From Metridium senile (lineage: Eukaryota; Cnidaria; Anthozoa; Actiniaria; Metridiidae): DNA of 64,000 nucleotides. Of this stretch, positions 47,090-60,700 are shown in pieces. The number at the start of each line of letters is the position of its first letter. Within the stretch, counting starts at the first letter, position 1. Below the pieces are notes generated by a model that worked only from the letters and a program-made list of their open reading frames with translations, had not been told where the DNA came from and searched no databases. The stretch covers positions 11,999,741-12,063,740 of the forward strand of contig OX459110.1 in the NCBI GenBank assembly GCA_949775045.1, written 5' to 3'. Made by a program: the position numbers and the translations under genes.

Positions 47090-48400
47090 AAAGTTCAGTC
47101 ACGTGGTCAAAGTAGCTTCACAAAGCTACACAGTTGACCTTGTGGCTTGTTTTTATGTGAAAGCTATGGATTCTACGTCTTTAAATACGCTCAAATCACT
47201 TACAAATCCACACACCATTCGCGGTATGGCCACACTAAAAGATGTCGAGCGTTTTTCCAAAGGGCATTTTGAGAGATACCGCGAATTTATCGTGAAACTG
47301 CCTATGAAAATGCCTATCGTGAAACGTATCGTGAATTATCTATCCAAAAAGCTACCTATCTATTCAAAAGCGAATATCATCTGGTTTAACCCTCCATTTA
47401 GTAAAAACGTCCAAACCAACTTAGGAAAAACCTTCCTTAACCTCATTCAAAAGCACTTCCCTCATAATCACAAGTTCCACTGCCTATTTAACAAGAACAA
47501 CTTCAAAGTCAGCTACAGTTGCATGGAAAACATGACAAGCATAATCAACAAACACAACAAGACAATAATTAACAACAGCTCCACAACCTCTTCACAGAAC
47601 GATTGCAACTGCCGGAAAAAAGACCAATGCCCACTAGAAAACAACTGCCTCACAACCAGCATAGTATACAACGCACGAGTAACCACAGAAGACGACATAC
47701 CCACAAAAAACTACATCGGACTAACAGAAGGAACATTTAAACAACGTTATACGCAACACAAGCTATCATTCAGAAACAAAATACGCCAACAGCACTGAAC
47801 TATCAAAACATATATGGACACTTCAAGACAACAAGAAAATTTACAACATCAAATGGTCAATCATCACCTCAGCACAAGCCTACAATAATATTTCTAAGAA
47901 ATGCAATCTCTGCTTGGCAGAAAAATAGAACATTATTATAGCAGATATAGCCAACCTTCTCAACAAAAGATCGGAACTTATTTCTAAATGCCGCCACGAA
48001 AACAAATACTACTTAATAAACACTAGGATAACGTAAATTATCGCACCTCGATAGAACAATAGCACTATTGAAAATACATAACAATACTCTAATTATAAAC
48101 CACTGAACAATAGATTATACTACTTTCTGGGGTATTTTCGTCAAAATCGCTCTAATTGAGCTAAAACTCGGTCACAGACTAGAAAACAATTATATACAAC
48201 TATCTACGTAAAAAAAAATATTATTGTATATTTGAGGCACAGCGAAAGGATATCTCGCGACTCCATACATTTACTGTAAAAGATCACAAGTGATGAGCTT
48301 GGGCTCCCTGTGATTACAGTAAAGGATTATTATTCATTAAAGTCTGAGTGTCTGAAGATCGCGAAAGCGTGAAACTCTGAGTAACAGCAAAAGTGATGTC
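47090..48400 (+). mobile_element. Internally deleted Penelope-like element with GIY-YIG endonuclease remnant
   Basis: The frame 47166-47798 starts MDSTSLNTLKSLTNPHTIRG, then jumps at about 47370 into the C-terminal Penelope sequence NIIWFNPPFSKNVQTNLGK, a linker with cysteines (CNCRKKDQCPLENNC), and a GIY-YIG-like core (IVYNARV, then YIGLTEGTFKQRYTQHKLSF). A frameshift near 47785 leads to STELSKHIWTL and CNLCLAEK, then a stop near 47927 and NLLNKRSELISKCRHENK. The middle, including the reverse-transcriptase core, is deleted. The tail (48300-48400) has a CTGAAGA-hairpin-GAAAC phrase. GIY-YIG endonucleases nick target DNA in this element class; this copy is dead. Confidence 0.82.
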
Positions 48401-48464
48401 TTGTCGTTAATCTACCTACAATCTCTCTCTCTATATATATCACTAGCTATATATTCAAGAGTTT

Positions 48465-48470
48465 TTTATT
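48465..48470 (-). terminator. Poly(A) signal for SYCP1
   Basis: AATAAA on the minus strand, about 240 bases past the SYCP1 stop codon. A reasonable 3'-end signal, not otherwise tested. Confidence 0.5.
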
Positions 48471-48710
48471 GAACAGTAAGAAAAAAATCCTGAATCCTAA
48501 CTGACACTTATTTTAATTAATAACAACGTTGAAAGTAGTTTAATTTTCTGTGTGATAAAAAGACAAGTAATAAGTTTGTTTAAATTCACCACTCTCAAAA
48601 CATTCTAAATTATCACCCTTTCAAAGTTTCGGGTCTGCATATAATAGCTTTGGAAAGACAACATTTCCATGAGAAAAGACACATTTCCATAAGAAAAGAA
48701 AAATATAATG

Positions 48711-51700
48711 TTACTCATCAAATTCAAACCAGCCAAGTATATCGTCAGACTCCATCTTTTTCTTTACAAGTGGCTTGATTTCTTTTATCTTGGGCTTAAA
48801 AGGAGGTTTCTTCTTATCTGTTTGACTTTTTAGTTGTTTGTGTGTCTGTTTAAATCAAAATAACATCCATTATAAGGAATCAGATCATTGACCCATTTCA
48901 CTGAAAGTACGTTTTTTTTCGGAAAATATTTGCATGCACTATTCCAAGATTAATTGGACAATTTAGCTGTCTTTCTTACCCCCAACGTTTTAACATCCTT
49001 TACTTCTGGGAAAAGTTCTTTAAATTGTGTAAGTTCTTCAGTGTCGGCTTTGTTAACTTTCATCTGAAGATAAGAAACAAAATTATTGGGAAGGGAGGCT
49101 TTTGCCGTTAAAGGGATCCTCCACTAAAAATGAACTTGAACTTATATGGTTTTATGAAAATTACTCCAAACTTTTGTCTTTCAATCGCAACTCTTCAATC
49201 GGTTTGAAATTTTTCTGTCAGAAAGTCTGGAGACTTTGCAAAGTTGAGCAAAGAACGAAAGTTTTTATTTCATTTTCTAACTTTACAGCGAAAAGAAAGC
49301 TTTTTTTTTGGATCGTTGGGAGCAACATGACGTCATCAGAAGGTGCCACAGGGATCCCAAAAATATTTGTTCTCACATTTTAAACCGTTTTTTCCGCGTG
49401 AAAAATCGTCTGATGAAAAGTTTTGATATATATTTGAAATCAGCATAATTTTTATCACCATATAAGTTCAAGTTCATTTTTAGTGGAGGATCCCTTTAAC
49501 AATACAAATGTATTTAGTAGCTTTACGGAATGTATACCCAAGGATAATCCCGTGTGCGGAAGTATATATAAGGATAGTGATATGAAGCAACAATCACTTG
49601 AAGGCATCTCTCTGAAGCACTCTTGTGCTGTTAAACGTAAATTTTATAATTGAAGGCCATTTCATTCAAATCATAATGTATTGATTAATTAAATCTTTAT
49701 TACATATTGATTCAGCCTTGTTGCCGAGCACAAGTGCCTATTAATCGGGAAGACATGCAGACTTAAAAGTGTTCCCTTGTTCGCCTCAGTTAATTTAAAT
49801 ATGAACTTTAATTGTAATATCCAGTGTATATTTATTCCTGTAATTGCTCTCTTCTATCAGACATGAATAAAAGAGATGCCCACCACCTAATTTGTTGTCC
49901 TGTAGTTATTGTGTAATGCAGTTTAGCTATTAAATGAAATGCTTTATACTCGTTCAGAAGTGAAAAGAGTATAATAAAATTAAATAATACCTTTTTCTGT
50001 TTTTGTACGGGTTTCCCTCTTGGAACGGGTTTTAATGGCGTAGGTGCATCATGTTTCGGTTGCGATTTGGGGGTCTTTGCGGCCTGTTCGCATTTCCATG
50101 ATGGTGGTTTAGGAGACTGTCTTACATTTGGTTTAACTGCACGAGTGGGGATTTCAATCGTTGCACTTTTGGTTTTGGATTCTTGTTTCTTCGTAACCAA
50201 AACATTTTTTACATAAATGTGAGATATTATGGCAACCTTAGATAACTAGACTGTTGTGTTATGAATGCTGATGGTGCTGTTGTGTAAAAGATGATGACGA
50301 TGGCGATGTTGATCAAGGTAGTGTTGATATATATAGAGTTGGTGCTTGAAGTTGATGATTGTCATTGTGATGATGGTAATGTATAATGATGATGATGGTA
50401 ATGAAGATGATGATAGTTGTGGCCATGTGATAATGGTGGTGCATGGTTACCAGCAATTTTCATACCTCGTGTTTGTTTTTGACCACACATATTTCTTCAT
50501 CAGAAGACGACGACGATAATTCTTCATCTGATTCTGCAAACACCACACGCCTTTTCTTTGAACTACCAGACTGAGGCTTGAGGATGCTTTTTATGCTGCT
50601 TGGAGGCAAAACACTTAGTGGTGTCTTCATTATATTAGCCAAAGGAGTGCGCATCGTCTTTGTTGGTTCTTTCTTTGAAGCATCAGGTGTTTTAGGAACC
50701 TAAGTTTGAAGTATCTAATTAAGATTCCATATCCTGAATAGTTGTACTGAAATATTTGGCGCTGCAGGATGCAACTATGATAACGTTATCATTACTTTAA
50801 TACCTTGTTTTCTGTGGGTCTTTTAATAAGTTCAGAAAGTGGGTGATTTTCCTTAAAATGAAAAATATGTAGTTTTTTAATAATCTGTACAAAAGTTGAT
50901 AGTCAATTTATGAACAATGCCAAATAAAACACCCCAGAAGACTTAATTCTGATGAATTTTTCTGCTTGTTGATATTTATTTTCATCGATATGTTCAGTAA
51001 TTATAGTACCTTTTCATCTGCTATGCGCCTTTTCAACGAAGTAATAGTTTCTCGCTCTTTTTCCAAAGCAGTAGCATTCTGTTTCTAAGTCATTACAAAA
51101 CATTTTTTTAAATACAATATGTCCAACTAAACTTAAAATTACGAACAAAACTACATTTGATAACTGCTTAATCATAGTGCATTTGTTTTATGGACTACAA
51201 TAATTTGTAACATATATACGGTAAGCCAGATTAACCTATCCTTTTCCGTTGGTCTGGGCTCGAAAAAAGAACATTTGATTGAGTTGAGAAGATAAGAAGG
51301 TAAAGAGAGTGATGCATACTATATAGACCCTATATAGCTTGATCTTTTACTGAGTTCCATTTGATATGACATCCTGCTCACCTTTTCATCATTTGCAGCA
51401 TCAAGCTGTTTTTGAAGAAACGCAATCTTTTCGGATAACTCACTGATCTTCTTTTCTTGGATCTGACCAGATTCTCCTTTGAGTTTCTGACGCAAAGATT
51501 CCAGTTCTTTGTCTTTTTGTGCAACTATTCGTTCATTTTCAATCTGAATACAGAAAATATGGTATATTATTTCACATTATCTTGGACCGAAATAGCACGT
51601 TATACATGTAATTGTTTGGAAAAATGAAGCAACACAAAAGTATCCAAAGCACGATGAAAGATGTTTCATTCTTCTACTAAGTAAGCAAATTATCAGGACA

Positions 51701-54700
51701 CATAGTGAGAAACACGTTGACACGGTATAACATGTTTTGTCGTGCTGCAAAAACGTCTTTTGTAGTTGCACTATTTTGACGAGGAAAATTGCACACATCA
51801 AACTTAGATGTGTTGCTTCATTTTAATTTGTCAGGCCTCTAAGGTGAAGTATTTAGTGCGTGTGGTCTATACGCTAGCTAACTACCTTGTATTTCTGCAA
51901 AGTAGAACATAGCTCAGCCATTTGCTGCTCAAATTCTTTCTTTGCTTCATCTTTTTCTTTCAAAGCTTGACATGTCTCTTTTCTTAACTTGGCCGCCTTG
52001 TTAAACAAAGATTTCAGTGTTCAATGTCAATCTTTTAAAGCATTTTACACTGCATGATGCACTTATAACAAACATACCTCTTCTTCAAGCTCGCTTGCCT
52101 TTTTCTTGTTGCCTTCAAAACCTTTATTCAATGTTTTCATCTAATTTGTTTGAAAAAGAACTTCATAAATACTACGCATGCTTTTACACAAATGAGCATT
52201 TCCATGGCAATACCTTTTCTTCCAGAGTAATCAGTTGCTTCTTCGTATCTTCATTTTCTTCCTCCGCTTGATTCAGCTGTAAAACAGAAATGACTCCAAA
52301 ATATGTCGACAAGAACAATTATCCTGCATGTTACATATGTGTGGTTGAGATATTATTGCTAGTATTATGTGCTTTTACTCGAATAACAGAGTAGGGTGTC
52401 CGTAAACTTTGTGCATAAGCAAATATGTTTAGTTGCCAAAATGGTAATGAGCTGTAACTTCCAACATTATGGTAACATTGCTCAACACGTTTTACTAAGT
52501 TATTGCTATTATATGTTGCCTTACATCTCAAACACGATTAATTATCTTCTTTAGGGATATATGATCCTATAACATCTTATGAGAAGCTCCAACCACTATA
52601 GAGTACAACAAATGATTTTTCATGCATTACCTAGCCTGCGTGGCCGGCTCTTGGGGACGAGGAGGGAAGGGGAGGGAGTGGGGGTGGAAGGAAAGGGAAA
52701 GGAGAGCCTGCTAGCAAACCCCACTTTTTCGTGTACCCGCCTACTTCAAGACACTTCAAAACATCAAATTATTCAGCCAATCATAGTATACAACAGAGTT
52801 TACAGGAAGTGATCTGGAAGTTGTCACTTTTACGTGTCGACCGTTGAGTTTGTAAACAAGAGCCAGCGACTTCATATTATCAAATCTTTATTATTTTAAT
52901 ACCTATATCATTTGAAATAAAACTATGTTATACAATGCCTCAAACCCTGCAGTTTACGTTGTGTTAGAAACTATCTGAACTCATTCTATCGCATTGATCT
53001 TTCACAATGCTTTTGCGGCAACCAAAACAACAGCTCAACTTTCTTCTTGATCTTTGACCTTTGAAGAAGCTTGAAATACTTTTACAATAAAAATATATAC
53101 GACTTTCATTATAATGACTGTATTGGGAATCAAAGCCAAAACATCTTTACCTTTGAGTAAATCGTCAGCAGCTTTTTTTTGTCGTCTGTTTTCAAGTCTC
53201 CGAAGAAGTCTTATTAGAACAAGCACGCGAAGACGCTAAGTTAGTAACATTGCGTCGAATTACAAATACTATGATTGACAGCGTCATGCTTCATTTTGAC
53301 CAATAGGAGCGTGCGGCCTCTGGCGGCCGCAGGTACACGAAAAAGTGGGGTTTGCTAGCAGGCTCTCCTTTCCCTTTCCTTCCTCCTCCACCCCCTCCCC
53401 TCCCCTCCTCGTCCCCAATTCCCCAAGAGCCGTCCACGCAGGCTATGCATTACCTTGCGTTTTATATCATCCATTTCCTCAGTTGTACTTGCTATTTTCT
53501 CGTTCAAAGAGGATACCTGCAATAACACGTATACACCGTGATGTGTTAATTCTGACCTAAAACGCATTTATAATTTTATGTATACTTACCTTGTTTTCAA
53601 GTTTTTCGGACTGTTTTGCTTGAGAGTTTGCTTTACTCTTTAGACTTTTATTCTGTAAAACGTTATGCAGGATGGCTTTAGCTGGTTTTATGTATATGCT
53701 ATACACTAATATTTCGACGAAATGGTAACACTTCACATTCTATGTCGACGCACTAGTGTTGTTATTGTTAATTACTAATAAATAGAAAAAAAAATTATTG
53801 TATACTCTACACCGTTGACAAGGGAATATAAGTGAGCTATTTTGTGTTCTTCTGCCAGCGGCTTTACCTCTTGCTGAAGCTCCTTGATTTGCTTAGTCTT
53901 GGCAGTGAGCTGCGTCTGCATGTTTTCCGACTGGTAAAAATAAAAATTGAAAAATTTATGCAAAACTGATTCAAAGATTCAATTTAAAAAAGTGTTACTA
54001 TTTAATAAAATTTCAGGATGAATTAATGTTGGGTTCCGGTTATTGATTATTTTCCGAATAAGGCCCATTTTATCACATTTCTGGGGAAAACAATGTTTTG
54101 ATAGACAGAATTAGCCTAAGCAAGCTTAAGCAGAGTTACAGATTGAGAGAAAGACAGTTTACAAGATTGAAGATTGCATGCAAAGGAGTGTTTTAGATAG
54201 AGGTGTTGTAACTCACCTTTTTCTCAAGTGACTTAGCATGCTTTTCTTTGTCATCCAAAGACTTCTTCAAATTCTTAGACTACAATGATATAATTAAACG
54301 ATGATAAGAGTTCGATCAATTTTGGTAAAGTCAATTTTGTTCAATTATAAAAACAACATATAGTTACGTTAGAGTCTTGCTTTTCTAAATGGGCGTTGGT
54401 CTTATTTTGCTGCTCCTCAACATACTCATTCAACCTTTGAAGATCCTCCCTGTTAATGGAACATTTAAATAATTACTTTTGCAAAGAGCGGGTAAATGGT
54501 ATTAAAGATACGGTAAATCTTACTGAAGGATTGCATTTTTGGAATTTAATTCCTCCATGTCTTCCTGCAACTTTGACAGCTCTTTTTCCTTATCCTGCGA
54601 TTATAACATAAGACATTTGAAGTACTAAACATCACCATCATGCATCCAAATAATCCCTTGATTCAAACTGACTGTAATCACAGCAGCAATTCAATTAGCT

Positions 54701-57700
54701 AATTACTTTAATTGTGCGCTTTAAATTGGCAACTTCTTCTGTAATGATGCTTTTGTCTTCCTCCAATTTTCCTTGCTCGGTCTGTAAGAAATATGCAAAT
54801 AAAGATAAGTAGTGACTTTTAGATCTCCCGTATTGAGCATCATGCACTGATTACCTTTGACTTCTTAAGATCAGCTTGAAGAGTACTATTGGCAGATCTA
54901 TAGAATAAAGTACACAACATATGGCAAAAAAAAAGATTTAAACGTTGATGAGAATAAAATGGTAAATAATTGCAGAAATTATAGCAAAAACAGTTGGTAG
55001 TTTTTACGTTTTGTTCTTTAGTATTCCTTGCATCTCCTTTCTGTCTTTGATGTATTCTTTCTCGCGGTTTTCGTGCTGCTGAATAGATTCATTAAGCTCT
55101 TCAATTTTTTCCTGTAATAAAACAACAAATGATAATGTTGTTTAACAAGAGTAAAATGAATAATACTATTATGAATATCTCTGTTCCATAGTGCAAAAAC
55201 ATGAAAGTACAAGGGCGTTGCGTGAGGGACAAAATAACTACCACAACAAACAATAGCGCCGCGAAAATACCATACTCGAAGACCCGAGGAACTTTCTTTA
55301 TGGAAGGGGTGATTGTCGCTCCTTTTGGCTGCGAGGAAAATCGCATAGTTGTACCTTTAAGGCTTTAACAATTCTTTTAACTTATGCGCACCTCTAAGGG
55401 GTCATTTTCAAAATCAACGCGTACGGACACGGTTTATATGCACATTGAAAGTATACTCACTTATGTTGGATACGATTTTGTGAAATTAAACAATCAAACG
55501 TTTCTATATTTCTGGTTAAAGTGGTTTTACCTCTTTCTCAGATATTTCTGTATGAAGCAACTGTTTCTGGCGTTGCAGGGAAAGTATTTCCTTCTTATTT
55601 TCCTGGAGTCTGTCACTCAAGTTTTCTATGAGGTTCTAGATAAAAAACGGCACTTAGCAGAAAGTACAAACATTAAACGACGTGATGAAAGCATGCAAAA
55701 GAGTGACAAAACTATTCAAACATATTCATTGCATGCTAGAGTGATTTTCATTTGACCATGAAAGACGACTATTTAGTTCCTACTTTTCATGTTGGTAAAA
55801 ATCTAGAACAAAAGAAAACAATAGATTCAGAGTGTAGTAACAACTGTTAGTTTGCCAATTCTTTCACGGTCATATGAAAATCCCTCTAGTAACGATATTG
55901 CGCATTTTAATTGAATACTTGAATACTTGAATACTGAAATTACCTCCAGCTCGGACTGCTTGTTTTGTAACTCCTCCACAGCACCAGAAAGCTTTTCTTT
56001 ATCATCCTTTGAGGCTGATAGTTCTTTGGCAAGATCTCCAGACGCTTCTTTTAAACTTTTCTACACGCAATTATAAACCATGATAAATATTTTGAAAGAA
56101 AAGGTTAAGTACTTAAAAATGCATTTACCATTTCTCCTTTTAACAACTGTATATTCTCTTCCAAAGCTTCTTTTTCTTCTTCTGTGGAAGCTTAAGAGTT
56201 ACAATTAGGTAAGCTAGTATCTGTTAACCAAGTATGTAAACTGAAGTAATACTTTGCATACTTACTAAGAGTTTTGCCTAGTTCTTCCTTTTCATCTTGC
56301 GCTACTTTAAGTGCCTTTGTGCTCTCTTCAATTCTAAAATCAGGAAGTGCAAACCCTATTACTTCATATATATGCAAAACAGAACGCGGGCTGTGATTCA
56401 TCGTATCTTGGCTTAATGCCACGAGTTTTTTTCTCCCGGATATTCGGTTTTCCTTCCTCTGCAAAAATCAACATGTGAGCAGAGTTGTGTGTTGTAAATA
56501 TGGAATACAGTGGTAGTGAGTGAACCTCAAGGAAGAGCCCCGACGTGAGTGATGGTTGTAAAAAATATGTATAATTAGTGCACGGTAGCTGCATGGGCTG
56601 TGCGTCTCTGTTTACTTTTTTCAAATAAACCTTATCAGCCTAATCTATTCGATAAATTCAAATTTCCCGTATAGGCATTGATCGAGATGATATTGATGTT
56701 CTGCAGCAGGCTTTTGCCATACAGGTTTTGTATTTTCATAGTGAAAGAAGCGTGAAAAGACATGATCAGCTTTTTGTTAAATACTTAATGTGTATCGATA
56801 GGAAAATAGACTGAAATGAGGTTGTAATTTTAAGATGGTAATGCAACGTACCGTTTCTCCTTATCTTTAATGTCATCTTGCAAGTTTGATAGCTGCTCAT
56901 TCAGGTTAGTGATGGAGTCAGAGTGTTGCTCTTCCATTAATGCGTATTGTTGTTGCTGTTGTGATGCTAGTTGTTCATACTCCTGTAATTCACTCTTGCA
57001 TTGCTCAAGGTCATCCAGAACCTTTTTTGTCTCTTTCTAAAGAACAAATCAAGAAATGTACAAAATAGCAATACTGAATTGTTAGCAAAAACGAAGATGC
57101 ATCAAGTGAAGGATTTGGAGACTGATTACGTCTGTCAATGTAAAATGTTTAATTTACAGTCATGTTCGTTTCTCTCCATACCTTACTATGTTCAAGCATA
57201 TCTTGAGTATTCTCTACTTGGACTCTTTGGGACGTTATCACACTTTCAAGCTTACTGAGACGATCTTTTAGGTTGTCTGCCGAAACAAAATGAAAACTCT
57301 TTATATGTACTAAATTATGTTAAAGCCTAATTACTCCCGCCACATTATGTCTTACCTTCTTTGCGCTTAAGTGAATTGCGTTCAGTTTCCATTGCTGTAA
57401 GGCTTGTTGTCAGAATAGAAAGTTTCTCAAGGTTTTGTTCAGCTTCTCTTCTAAGCCTTTCAATCTGAAACAATATGTCATCGTGTATGAATTCAAAACA
57501 TTATTAAAGTTCAATAATTTCCATGCAAATACCCCTTCCACCCTTTCTTCTTAAACTAACAAGCCAACACATATATCCAATTCTTCCAAACAAACAACTA
57601 AATAAATAAATTAACAACCGAACCGTTTATAAAAAGAACTGACATGCAGGTAATAAACAAGCTAATTAGGAATAAAATGTTACCTCTTCTGTAGCATCAT

Positions 57701-60700
57701 GAAGCTTTTGCTTTGATTCCTGAATCAATTTTGTGTAACGATTATCCTTGTCAGTCACTGAAAAATAAAACACTCCATGTAGTCAAGGTTCTAGTTTACT
57801 TCACCAACTAGCAAGTATAGTTACTTACTTTCAGCATCAATGTTTTTGAACTTATTGGTTTGGGCAATTTGCATTTCCTGGAATTCTTCTACCATTTCCT
57901 GCAAGACAATAACTCAAGGTCAGAAAAATAATACACAGTATCAACATACTGTCAGACATTTTGTTATAGGTAACTAGGATCCCATGAATAGCTAACATAC
58001 TATTCAAACTTTTCTAATGGAAGAATACAGTTTTTCCATGCATCTAATTCCCTTCCCCTCACAGTTTTCCAGATGTTTCGAATATGTTACCATTCCCCTC
58101 GCCCTCGCCCCACTCCCTTTCCTTTCCTCGCCCCACTCCCCTCCCCTTCCTTTCCCCTCCCCTCCCCTCCAAATCCCCTTGAGCCTGTTCGCAGGCTACA
58201 AAGACATACCTGATACTGTTCAATTCTTTGCTTCTCAATAAACCTAAGTTCATTACGGTCATTCTCTCCTAAACAGACAAAGAAATAAAATTACAACGAT
58301 ACAAAAATTTTATAAAATATTCATCGTGAATATACATGATAGGTCTCAGGGAACCCGGCTTTTGGTTGCTTTGTTTAAAAAAATCGTAGCTTTTTCGAGA
58401 TTCCTGTGGTGCCTAGGAGATTAGCGCTACCTATCGTGACCTTTGTTATTCCGACCTCTATAAGTGGGACAGTCGTAATCAGTGTAATCAGATCCGGTGG
58501 TAACGAATTTAGTATTAACGTGCGAGTGCATTACCACCAGATCTGATTAGGGGTGGACCATTAGAAGTTGGGGGAGGGGGGGGGTGGCAATATTTTTGTG
58601 TAGGTTATTTTTTTTTGTCGCACGGGTTGTGCAAGATTTTTTTTTCGACCAGAGAGGTCTTGCACGTTTTTTTTTTTTTTTTTACAGAATTTTGTTCTAT
58701 GAAATTCAAAGCAAAAACAACTGTTTGTGTTTTGGTTAAACTTTTGAAAAGTCCGTTTTTCCGTTTTATTTATTAGTCCGGTTCAACGCGCAGGTACTTC
58801 GCGACTTTGCTCAGTTAACTTTCGGGCGATTTGTTCACTTTTTGTCGGGAAAACACACCGAGGTCGACTTGGGGCAAGTCTATGTCTTGGTATATTTTGT
58901 ATACCGCGGATACAAAGAGCGTAAGTAATTTTCGTGTTTTTGATGCCTCAAAGTCTCGAATTTTTCGTGTTTTTCATGCCTCAAAGTCTTGAATTTTTCA
59001 GTGTTTTTGATGTCTCGAATTTTCGCGTTTTTGATGTCTGAAAGTCTCGGAATTTTCGTGTTTTCGTGATTTGATACCCGTGATTTTCGCAGTTACTTTG
59101 CGACTTTGCTCAGTTAACTTTCGGGCGATTTGTTAATTTTTTGTCGGGAAAACACAACGAGGTCGACTTGGACAAAGAGCGTAAGTCTAAGATTTTTGTG
59201 TTTTTGATGTCTGAAAGTCTCGGATTTTCGTATTTTTGATGCCTCAAAGTCTCGGATTTTCGTGTTTTTGATGACTCAATTGCAAAGTCTCGAATTTTTC
59301 AGTGTTTTTGATGTCTCAAAGTCTCGGATTTTCGTGTTTTTAATGTCTCGGAGTCTAGAATTTTTAAATACAATAAATGCATGAGCTGATATATTTCTAG
59401 AATCTCAGGCCCGGATTTTAAAATTTTAGCATTCGCTACCCCTCAAGGTTCTGCACGTTTTTTTTTTTTTAACGTTGCTCTGTGTAGGATTTTTTTTTTG
59501 TGCACATTGGCCTTGCACGTTTTTTATTTTGGGAATTGCCACCCCCCCTCCCCCAACTTCTAATGGTCCACCCCTTACACGCCAACGACTGTCCCGCTCA
59601 CAGAGGTCGGATTTCATAGATTACGTAAACTGTTTACGTATATACAAAGGTCTCCTAGGCACCACAGGAATCCCGAAATAGCTACGCGTATATGCAAAAG
59701 CGATTTTTTAAAGCAAAGCAACCAAAAAGCCGGGTTCCCTCTGGATAGGTAGAAAGTTATACGTTTGTATATTGTACATCACGAATGTCCATCAGGCAAT
59801 TGCAATGATTATAATAACGATACAAAATTTTGTCATAAACATAAAGGTTATTCATCATGAATCATGATGAGATAGGTAGAAAGTTATACGTTTGTCCCAC
59901 GAATATGAATGTCAGAGGTTTCAGCCGCAACGTTTCGACAGTTACTCATAGTTTTCATCAGCCGATGATTAAATAACAAGTTTTTAAGGCGTACCTTTAT
60001 CTATGTTCTCCTCAACAGATGATATATGGTTTTTCAAAGCATTGCACATATCACGAGTGGAATTGATTCTGTAAATATAAAAATAAAGATGGTGGTAATT
60101 ATTATGATGCTAATATATCATACGAAGGCAATAATGATGATGATGATTATCAATGATTATAATCATGCAATATGAGCTGGAATAGATAGGATAAAATGTT
60201 TACATACTGGTGTTCAATTTCTTCACGATTTGCTATCTGTTCCTGCAACTTTGAGCTGAGGCTTTCATTTTGGAGCTATACAAGAAAAATAACAAAAGTA
60301 AGCATAAAATAACGTATAAAATACTAGAAGAGTCCACAATGCATATGACAAGAAAAAGGAGATAAACAGAAAGTTAGAAACTAGTAAGTGGAAGAGTAAT
60401 AACGAGAGTAATTATACTAACCTGAAGTTCAATAATCGATTTCTTTTGCGCATCAATAGTTTGAGACGTTTCAAGGATTTTTCTTTCCTACGGAAAAAAT
60501 AACAAATATATTATAACTAATAAAATTATACCCCAAAAAATTATATTAGAAATAAATACTATAATAGAGTGGTAAGTAGAAGGGTCATATACCTTTTCTT
60601 TTAGTTCCATTTCTGTTGATGTTTTCCATCTTCTTATCTTTTCTGCTTCGTGGTGAAGCTTTGAGTGAAGCGATTGTAGTCTTTCAGGAGTTTGTGTTTT

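Noticed and set aside
55101..55346. Minus-strand frame with a hydrophobic stretch between SYCP1 exons 15 and 16
   Set aside because: Exons 15 and 16 join in phase without it, it overlaps exon 16 in another frame, and its product is unlike SYCP1.
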